DNA of 64,000 nucleotides, taken from Streptosporangiaceae bacterium (GTDB lineage Bacteria > Actinomycetota > Actinomycetes > Streptosporangiales > Streptosporangiaceae). This document shows, one piece after another, positions 58,360-64,000 of the stretch. The DNA lies in contig JAFAZE010000145.1 in NCBI GenBank assembly GCA_019239975.1, forward strand, positions 29,395 through 93,394, written 5' to 3'. A program made the position numbers and the translations under genes. The notes below the pieces were generated by a model. The model saw only the letters and a list, made by a program, of their open reading frames with translations. It made no database searches and was not told the DNA's origin. The first letter of the stretch is position 1, and each line of letters begins with the position of its first letter.

Positions 58360-59093
58360 TACCTGCCCGCCTTCGCCGCGGACACCTGCTCGCCGACCGC
58401 GCCCAGATCTCCCGACACCAGCCCATCGCGGACCATCACCACGCGGTCGGCGTACGCGGCGACCCTGGCGTCGTGCGTGACGATCACCACCGTGGTGCCC
58501 GCCTCGCGGGCCAGCGCGGTCAGCAGGTCCATCACCTTCTCGCCGGTCAGCGAGTCCAGCGAACCGGTCGGCTCGTCGGCGAAGATCACCTTCGGGGCCA
58601 GTGCGAGCGCGCGGGCGACCGCCACCCGCTGCGCCTCGCCGCCGGACAGCTCCCCGGTCCGGTTGGCGCCCTTGTCCCCGATGCCCAGCCGGCCCAGCCA
58701 GGTCTCGGCCGTCCCGTACGCGACGCGCCGCCGCACCCGGTTGAGCAGCAGCGGCAGCGCCACGTTGTCCGCCGCGGTGAGCTCCGGCACCAGCTGCCCG
58801 AACTGGAACACGAAGCCAAACGCGGTCCGGCGCAGCCTGGTGCGTTCGGCTTCGCCAAGCGTGTCGAGGCGCTCCCCGTCGAACCACACCTCGCCACGGT
58901 CGGGCGCGAAGATCCCGGCCAGGCAGTGCAGCAGAGTTGACTTGCCGGACCCGCTCGGCCCCATGACCGCGAAGATCTCACCCGCCCTGATGGCCACGCT
59001 CGCGCCACGCAGCGCGGGGGTCTGGCCGAACGATTTCGCGACGTCGCGGGCCTCGACCAGGTGCGCGCGCGTCACGGCAGGACCTCTGTTCAT
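58359..59093 (-). CDS. ABC transporter ATP-binding protein (MacB/LolD type)
   Basis: 244 residues from ATG 59093, coupled to the PadR gene (ATGA). VMGPSGSGKSTLLHCLAG is the Walker A, LSGGEAQRVAVARALALAPK the signature, VIFADEPTGSLDSLTGEKVM the Walker B with its D-loop, and VTHDARVAAYADR the switch His. It energises the FtsX-like permease, whose gene follows with overlapping stop and start. Confidence 0.92.
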   Translation of the reverse strand: MNRGPAVTRAHLVEARDVAKSFGQTPALRGASVAIRAGEIFAVMGPSGSGKSTLLHCLAGIFAPDRGEVWFDGERLDTLGEAERTRLRRTAFGFVFQFGQLVPELTAADNVALPLLLNRVRRRVAYGTAETWLGRLGIGDKGANRTGELSGGEAQRVAVARALALAPKVIFADEPTGSLDSLTGEKVMDLLTALAREAGTTVVIVTHDARVAAYADRVVMVRDGLVSGDLGAVGEQVSAAKAGR

Positions 59094-59632
59094 TGCTTCG
59101 GTGCCCCTTCCGGGTTGACCACTGCGGCTAGTTCCGCCAGACGCGCTGACGTGAGATCGATCCACCGAAGGTCCGCCTCCAGGTGGAACAGGGCATGGTC
59201 GGCGAGCAGCACGTCCACCAGCGCACCGTCGCGCCTGAGCTCGGTGAGCTGGTGCATCCGCCTGATGTGCGCGGAACGCTGCCTGTCCAGGTAAGCCGCG
59301 GCGGGCTTGCCGAGCATCAGGGCCAGCGTCACCTTCGCGAACAGGATCGTCTGCAGGTGCGGCTCGGGCTCGACCGGATCGGCCAGCCATGCGTCGACCT
59401 CCGCCCGGCCGGCGTCGGTGATCGAGTAGCGCTTGCGATCCGGTCCCTCGCCCGGTTCGGCCCGGCCGCCGGCGACCTTTCCGTCGCGGGCCAGCCGGCC
59501 GAGTGTGGAATAGACCTGCCCGAACGGCAGCTGCTTTCCGCGGCCGAAGTAGGTGTCATAGTCACGCTTCAGGTCGTAGCCGTGACTGGGCTCGCGCTCG
59601 AGCAGGCCGAGGAGGGTCAGGGGGACGCTCAC
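59090..59632 (-). CDS. PadR-family transcriptional regulator of the ABC transporter
   Basis: About 180 residues from GTG 59632. LTLLGLLEREPSHGYDLKRD, YFGRGKQLPFGQVYSTLGRL and ARDGKVAGGRAEPGEGPDRK then RYSITDAGRAEVDAWLADPV form the PadR winged helix. A helical C-terminus follows (VTLALMLGKPAAAYLDRQRS). It is the first gene of a padR-ATPase-permease operon and probably represses it through the palindrome at 59641-59657. An upstream in-frame GTG lies within the palindrome. Confidence 0.86.
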   Translation of the reverse strand: MSVPLTLLGLLEREPSHGYDLKRDYDTYFGRGKQLPFGQVYSTLGRLARDGKVAGGRAEPGEGPDRKRYSITDAGRAEVDAWLADPVEPEPHLQTILFAKVTLALMLGKPAAAYLDRQRSAHIRRMHQLTELRRDGALVDVLLADHALFHLEADLRWIDLTSARLAELAAVVNPEGAPKQ

Positions 59633-59640
59633 CCCGTTAA

Positions 59641-59657
59641 TATACACTCGGTGTATA
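59641..59657. promoter_or_regulatory. Palindromic operator of the PadR operon
   Basis: TATACAC, TCG, GTGTATA is a perfect 7-bp inverted repeat. It lies only 8 bp upstream of the PadR start and probably overlaps the -10 region. Autoregulation by PadR is inferred. Confidence 0.65.
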
Positions 59658-59807
59658 CGCCGCGCAAATAATGATTCGGAACGATCCGTGGCGACCGTCG
59701 TCAGCAGCCCGTTACCGGGACCGGGGTGATGCGCCGTCACCGTCCTGTTCGCCGCGTGCTCGCTGTGGCCGTACCTGCGCGCCGGCCTTGCCGGCTGACC
59801 CTACGGC

Positions 59808-60860
59808 CTACGGCCTGCGGGTGGCGATGGCGAGGAAGCGGTGTCCGGCGTCGTCGTAGGTGGTCAGTTGCCATCCGGCGCTCCGGGTGGAGCGGTGCAG
59901 CGGCGCGTGGTCGAGCGGTTCGCCGGGGGTGAGGGAGCGGCCGTGGCGGGCGGCGAGCGCGGCGCGGCCGGAGGGGTGGAACAAGATGAGCAGCCCGCCG
60001 GGCCTGGTGATGCGGGCGAGCTGGCGGAGCCCGGCCTCCGGGTCGGGCAGGTGCATGATCAGCCCGGCGGCGAAGATCGCGTCGGCTGACGCGGACGCGA
60101 GGGGCAGGTGGCGGGCGTCGGCGAGGATGAGCGCGGCGTCCGCAGTTTGCGCCCGGTCGCGGGCTTGGCGGAGCATTTCGGGGGTTAGGTCGATGGCGAT
60201 GACCTTGCCGTGCGGGCCGGCGGCCTGGCGCAGGGCGGCCAGCGCCCGGCCGGTACCGCAGCCCAGGTCGATGACCGTGCTGTTTGCGGGGATTCCGGCC
60301 TCGGCGATGGCGGCGGCGTAAGCGGGCAGGTCGTCACCGAACTTGGTGTCCCAGGTGGCGGCCCGGGAGGCGAAGAAGGCGCGGGTCTCGGTGATGTACC
60401 AGGTGCCGCGGCCGGCCAGCGGGGCGGCGACGCGGCGGATCACCGGCCAGCCCGGGTCGTGCAGGTCGATGACGATGTCCGCGCCGGTCTCGCCGTCGCC
60501 GCCCGCTGGGCAGCCGGCGGCCGGGGTGCGCAGCCAGATCACCACGTCCCAGCGGCGGGCATGCCGCCAGCGGGCGCCGTCGGCCAGCATGATCGTCGCG
60601 ACCGGGATGCAGGGGCTTGCGCCGGTGGCCGTGCCGCGCCCGGTGCCAGGGGGCCGCCAGCAGGGCTGCCCGGCTGCGTTCAGCGCGGCGGCGAGCCGCC
60701 CGGCCAGGATCGCCGGGTGCGGGCCGTGGCCGTCGATCAGCACCGAGGCGGGGCCGGCTGGGAGCAGGCCGCTGATGCTGCCCAGCAGTTCCTCCCACCG
60801 CTGGCGGCTGGCGCTGGTCGTCGCGGGCGGGGCGGGGAGCGGCGGCGCGGGGGAGGTCAT
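59808..60860 (-). CDS. Class I SAM methyltransferase with degenerate kinase-like N-terminus
   Basis: 350 residues from ATG 60860. TTG 60896 is an alternative start. Residues 30-185 resemble uridine kinase-like proteins (LLPAGPASVLIDGHGPHPAI, ADGARWRHARRWDVVIWLRT), but the P-loop Gly-x4-Gly-Lys-Ser is missing, so it is probably not a kinase. Residues 200-330 are a methyltransferase: STVIDLGCGTGRALAALRQA, KVIAIDLTPEMLRQARDRA, and ADAIFAAGLIMHLPDPEAGL. It is divergent from the aldehyde dehydrogenase gene. The substrate is unknown. Confidence 0.78.
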   Translation of the reverse strand: MTSPAPPLPAPPATTSASRQRWEELLGSISGLLPAGPASVLIDGHGPHPAILAGRLAAALNAAGQPCWRPPGTGRGTATGASPCIPVATIMLADGARWRHARRWDVVIWLRTPAAGCPAGGDGETGADIVIDLHDPGWPVIRRVAAPLAGRGTWYITETRAFFASRAATWDTKFGDDLPAYAAAIAEAGIPANSTVIDLGCGTGRALAALRQAAGPHGKVIAIDLTPEMLRQARDRAQTADAALILADARHLPLASASADAIFAAGLIMHLPDPEAGLRQLARITRPGGLLILFHPSGRAALAARHGRSLTPGEPLDHAPLHRSTRSAGWQLTTYDDAGHRFLAIATRRP

Positions 60861-61156
60861 GTCCTCATCATGCAGATGCGGCAGATCAGCAGGCAATAGA
60901 CGGCATCAGCGGGATTTGTGGCCATATCCCCGCGCATGTGCTGCACGAGCTGACGGCCCTGGCCGGTACGTGCCGCTGACGAGGCGGTGCGGCGTGAGCG
61001 TGCCGGGGGAGGCGGCGGTGCCGGCCTGGTAGCCCTCTTCGGGCAGCCGCCTGGGCGGGACAACCATTATCTTGTTTCGGCAGCCGTCCTGTTGTCTCAT
61101 TGTGACTACCGGGCCGGGCCAAGGGCGTGCCCGGGCGGTGAGGGAGATGAGAAGCC

Positions 61157-62644
61157 ATGACAGTGACAGTCGACGCGAGCGTTACCGAGTTCACCGCCAG
61201 CCCCCGGCAGCTGTTCATCGGCGGCCAGTGGGCCGACGCGGCATCCGGCAAGACCTTCGAAACCCCCGACCCGTCCACCGGCCAGACGCTGGCCCGGGTC
61301 GCCGAGGGTGACGCGGAGGACATCGACCGGGCCGTGCGAGCTGCCCGGCGGGCGTTCGAGGAGGGGCTGTGGGGGCGGATGACGTCCTCGGAGCGGGGGC
61401 GGATTATCTGGCGGATCGGGGACCTGATCCTCGAGCACGCCGACGAGCTGGCGCAGCTCGAATCGCTGGACAACGGCAAGCCGTACGCGGTGGCCCGGGC
61501 GGCGGACATCCCGCTGGCCGCGGACCTGTTCCACTACATGGCCGGGTGGGCCACCAAGATCGAGGGCAACACCATCGATATCTCCGTCCCCTACATGCCC
61601 GGGGCGAGTTTCCACTCCTACACGCTTCGCGAGCCGGTCGGGGTGATCGGGCAGATCATCCCGTGGAACTTCCCGCTGCTGATGGCCGCGTGGAAACTCG
61701 GTCCCGCGCTGACCACCGGGAACACCGTGGTGCTCAAGCCTGCCGAGCAGACCCCGCTGACCGCGCTGCGGCTGGCCGGGCTGATCGCCGAGGCCGGGGT
61801 GCCGGATGGGGTGGTGAACGTGGTCACCGGGTTCGGCGAGACCGCCGGCGCGGCCCTGGCCGCGCACCAGGATGTGGACAAGGTGGCGTTCACCGGGTCC
61901 ACCGAGGTCGGAAAGCTGATCGTGCAGGCGGCCGCCGGCAACCTGAAGAAGGTCACCCTCGAGCTGGGCGGCAAGTCTCCGAACATCGTGTTCGAGGATG
62001 CCTCGCCGGCGGCGGTGGAGGGCGCCGCGAACGCGATCTTCTTCAACCACGGCCAGTGCTGTGTCGCCGGGTCCCGGCTCTTCGTCCAGGAAGGCCGGTT
62101 CGACGAGGTGGTGGAGGGCGTCGCGCAGATCGCCAAGTCGATCCGGCTCGGGCCTGGCATGGAACCGGGCACCCAGATGGGGCCGCTGGTCTCGGACGAG
62201 CAGCTGGCCCGGGTCACCGGCTACCTGGAGTCCGGCCTGGCCGATGGCGCCACCGCGGTTACCGGCGGTAGCCGGCACGGCGAGGCCGGCTACTTCGTCG
62301 AGCCTACCGTGCTGACCGGCGCCCGCCCGGACATGAAGGTCGTCCGGGAGGAGATCTTCGGCCCGGTCGTGGTCGCCGCGCCCTTCAGCAGCCTGGATGA
62401 GATCGCGGCCGCGGCCAACGACACCGACTACGGCCTCGGCGCGGGCATCTGGACCCAGGACATCTCCAAGGCCCACGCCCTGGCGAAGAAGATCCGGGCC
62501 GGCACGGTCTGGATCAACTGCTACAACGTCTTCGACGCCTCCCTGCCGTTCGGCGGGTACAAGCAGTCCGGCTGGGGCCGCGAGATGGGCCACGAGGTGC
62601 TGGAGGCCTACACCGAGGTCAAGGCCGTCACCGCCCAGCTGTGA
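61157..62644 (+). CDS. Aldehyde dehydrogenase family protein
   Basis: 495 residues. QLFIGGQWADAASGKTFETP starts the fold. EPVGVIGQIIPWNFPLLMAA, VTLELGGKSPNIVFEDASPA with the general-base Glu, GQCCVAGSRLFVQE with the catalytic Cys, and NDTDYGLGAGIWTQDISKAH then PFGGYKQSGWGREMGHEVLE are family motifs. Length and motifs fit NAD-dependent betaine/phenylacetaldehyde-type enzymes. It lies 296 bp from the divergent methyltransferase gene. The substrate is not predictable. Confidence 0.9.
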   Translation: MTVTVDASVTEFTASPRQLFIGGQWADAASGKTFETPDPSTGQTLARVAEGDAEDIDRAVRAARRAFEEGLWGRMTSSERGRIIWRIGDLILEHADELAQLESLDNGKPYAVARAADIPLAADLFHYMAGWATKIEGNTIDISVPYMPGASFHSYTLREPVGVIGQIIPWNFPLLMAAWKLGPALTTGNTVVLKPAEQTPLTALRLAGLIAEAGVPDGVVNVVTGFGETAGAALAAHQDVDKVAFTGSTEVGKLIVQAAAGNLKKVTLELGGKSPNIVFEDASPAAVEGAANAIFFNHGQCCVAGSRLFVQEGRFDEVVEGVAQIAKSIRLGPGMEPGTQMGPLVSDEQLARVTGYLESGLADGATAVTGGSRHGEAGYFVEPTVLTGARPDMKVVREEIFGPVVVAAPFSSLDEIAAAANDTDYGLGAGIWTQDISKAHALAKKIRAGTVWINCYNVFDASLPFGGYKQSGWGREMGHEVLEAYTEVKAVTAQL

Positions 62645-62802
62645 ACCACGACCGCACCGCGGGGGCCGGGCTGCCCGCCCGGCCCCCGCGCCGCCGCCAC
62701 CCTCCGGCGCCGATGAGCAGAGCGCGGCTGCGCCGGGCGGGATGTGAGGCAGGTGCGCCTCCTGTACCGCCATGTCAGCCGCAGGTGCGTTACAGTCGCC
62801 GC

Positions 62803-63213
62803 GTGCCGACATTCCGGATCAGGGAAGCTGCGGAACTGCTGGGAGTCAGTTACGACACTATGCGCCGCTGGGCCGAGGCCGGCCGGATCGGGAAGATCAC
62901 CGACGATTCCGGGCGGCTGGCCGTGGACGGGGCAGCGCTGGCCAGGTTCGCGCAAGAACGCGCCGAGTCGGCAGGGGCCCCCGGTGACCGGGTGGTGACG
63001 GCTCAGTCGCTGCGGAACCGGTTCGCCGGGCTGGTCACCCGCGTGGTCCGCGACACGGTGATGGCCCAGGTGGAAATCCAGGCCGGCCCGCACCGGTTCG
63101 TGTCCCTGCTGAGCCGGGAGGCGGCCGATGAGCTCGGCCTGGAGCCCGGCATGCTGGCCATCGCCGCGGTGAAATCTACGAATGTGTCCGTGGAGATCCC
63201 AAGGACCCGCTGA
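62803..63213 (+). CDS. Molybdate-binding TOBE protein with helix-turn-helix
   Basis: 136 residues from GTG 62803. FRIREAAELLGVSYDTMRRW then AEAGRIGKITDDSGRLAV is a MerR/excisionase-type DNA-binding helix. RNRFAGLVTRVVRDTVMAQV followed by GPHRFVSLLSREAADELGLE and PGMLAIAAVKSTNVSVEIPR is a Mop/TOBE molybdate-binding domain. This architecture is that of molybdate-responsive regulators found near modABC. No transporter genes are in the window. A PadR-type gene follows 58 bp downstream. Confidence 0.85.
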   Translation: MPTFRIREAAELLGVSYDTMRRWAEAGRIGKITDDSGRLAVDGAALARFAQERAESAGAPGDRVVTAQSLRNRFAGLVTRVVRDTVMAQVEIQAGPHRFVSLLSREAADELGLEPGMLAIAAVKSTNVSVEIPRTR

Positions 63214-63271
63214 GGCGGACCGCCCGCCACCTCGAACGGGCCGCGCGGATCGGGCGGCTACGCTCAGGCTC

Positions 63272-63820
63272 ATGAACGCGAGGCCGTCACTGTCGCTGGC
63301 AGAGCAGACGGTGCTCGCCATCCTCAGCCAGCAGCCCTTGCACGGATTTGCCGTTGCCCAGCTGACCGCACCAGATGGTGAGCTCGGCCGGATCTGGCAC
63401 ATCCCCAAAGCGGTCATCTACCGTGCCATCACCCGGCTGCAAGAGGCTGGCCTGATAATTCCCGGCGGGACGCAGCCCGGCCTGGGGCCGCAACGGACCA
63501 TCTACACCGCCACCCCCCAGGGCGGCGAGGCCGCGAGAGACTGGCTGAACACACCCGTCCGGCACGTCCGCGACATCCGCTCCCACCTGCTGCTCAAGCT
63601 TGCGCTGCTCCACCGGTCCGGAAATGACCCCGCTGATTTGCTCCACCGCCAGCGGACAATACTGGAGCCCATCGCCAGCGCCATCCACGCCGGGCAACCT
63701 CAGCCCGGCGGCTTCGACGCGACCCTCCTCGCCTGGCGCCAGGCCACAGCGGCCGCGGCGCTGGACTTCCTCGACACCATCACCAACCGCGAAACCCCCC
63801 GCCCGTCCCGGCACCCGTGA
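63272..63820 (+). CDS. PadR-family transcriptional regulator
   Basis: 182 residues from ATG 63272. LAEQTVLAILSQQPLHGFAV and LGRIWHIPKAVIYRAITRLQ, EAGLIIPGGTQPGLGPQRTI then YTATPQGGEAARDWL are PadR features. The C-terminal part is helical with HVRDIRSHLLLKLALLHR. It follows the molybdate-binding regulator on the same strand. Targets may lie beyond the right edge or be interrupted by the IS element that starts 30 bp downstream. Confidence 0.85.
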   Translation: MNARPSLSLAEQTVLAILSQQPLHGFAVAQLTAPDGELGRIWHIPKAVIYRAITRLQEAGLIIPGGTQPGLGPQRTIYTATPQGGEAARDWLNTPVRHVRDIRSHLLLKLALLHRSGNDPADLLHRQRTILEPIASAIHAGQPQPGGFDATLLAWRQATAAAALDFLDTITNRETPRPSRHP

Positions 63821-63852
63821 CGAACGGACTCCGCAGGTTCGAATATCCCCGT

Positions 63853-64000
63853 TAGGGTCTGTCAACTTAACGGTGTAACTTCTTCCTCTGTTGTTACTTG
63901 CGTCCCGCGCTGAGGCGGCCGTCGAAGGTGATGTCGAAGGCGTTCAGGGCGGCCTTCCACCGGTTGGTCCACCGCTGGCGGCCGCGGCCGGTGGGGTCCA
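63853..64000 (-). mobile_element. IS256-family insertion sequence, left part
   Basis: GGGTCTGTCAACTTAACGGT near 63855 is probably the terminal inverted repeat, followed by a transposase gene on the minus strand that runs off the window. The insertion lies 35 bp past the PadR stop. The other end and any target duplication are outside. Confidence 0.7.
63894..63998 (-). CDS. IS256-family transposase, C-terminal fragment
   Basis: The last 34 codons read DPTGRGRQRWTNRWKAALNA then FDITFDGRLSAGRK and TAA. NRWKxALNAFxITFxGRL is the conserved end of IS256-type transposases. The gene is cut by the window edge (its start lies to the right), not by mutation that can be seen. Confidence 0.85.
   Translation of the reverse strand, partial: DPTGRGRQRWTNRWKAALNAFDITFDGRLSAGRK

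Overview
The window is high-GC DNA from an actinobacterium. The evidence is heavy use of GTG and TTG starts, strong GC bias at third codon positions, an actinobacterial-type gas vesicle cluster (gvpY/Z/S present, no gvpN), a proteasome beta subunit, a DUF222-HNH protein, a DUF6461 protein and a LytR-CpsA-Psr protein. The genus cannot be fixed from sequence reading alone.

Layout. 1-4460: secreted NucA/NucB-type nuclease, DUF6461 protein, diacylglycerol-kinase-like lipid kinase overlapping a HAD-like phosphatase. 4845-11330: a ten-gene gas vesicle operon (gvpY-Z-A-F-G-O-J-L-S-K) behind a sigma-B-like promoter, then an OB-fold-like gene with no clear end and a CsbD stress protein on the other strand. 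11350-15780: SDR, LCP wall-polymer ligase, and an ArsR/AHSA1/SnoaL-like operon. 15905-17660: an orphan prcB whose catalytic Asp17 is Gly, its small partner gene, and the RNase P RNA. 18236-21422: a membrane-anchored subtilisin-like protein that has lost its catalytic Ser, convergent with a BlaI/M56 regulatory pair that has a clear operator.

21663-36104 is a surface polysaccharide region: GT-C-like membrane protein, three GT4-type glycosyltransferase genes (one with tandem domains), a UDP-ManNAc-type dehydrogenase, UDP-GlcNAc 2-epimerase, an asparagine-synthase-like amidotransferase and an ABC-2 export permease without its ATPase. The enzymes point to a polymer containing ManNAcA, perhaps amidated. 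A decayed toxin-antitoxin locus and 63-bp repeats interrupt the region at 34350-34990.

36116-41107 holds housekeeping and redox genes: CobC-like phosphatase that lacks its usual RNase H partner domain, C4 zinc-ribbon protein, PNPOx-like flavin protein, sulfite-oxidase-like molybdoenzyme and a MOSC protein. 41475-47573: DUF222-HNH gene broken by an in-frame amber codon, AraC regulator, BBE-type flavoprotein, DHFR-like reductase and NAD-dependent epimerase. 47731-55620 is a polysaccharide-degradation region: GH11 xylanase with palindromic operators, a GH92/beta-propeller protein whose GH92 domain carries a hairpin-rich in-frame insertion, and a GH12 glucanase, with an SDR and a DUF899 protein between them. 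56050-63820: PadR-controlled ABC transporter, methyltransferase with a degenerate kinase-like N-terminus, aldehyde dehydrogenase, molybdate-binding TOBE regulator and a second PadR protein. The right edge cuts into an IS256-family element.

Recurring themes are enzymes that keep their fold but have lost key catalytic residues (PrcB, the subtilase, the epimerase, the kinase-like domain) and many short tandem repeats and perfect palindromes in intergenic DNA. No CRISPR array, rRNA or tRNA was recognised.
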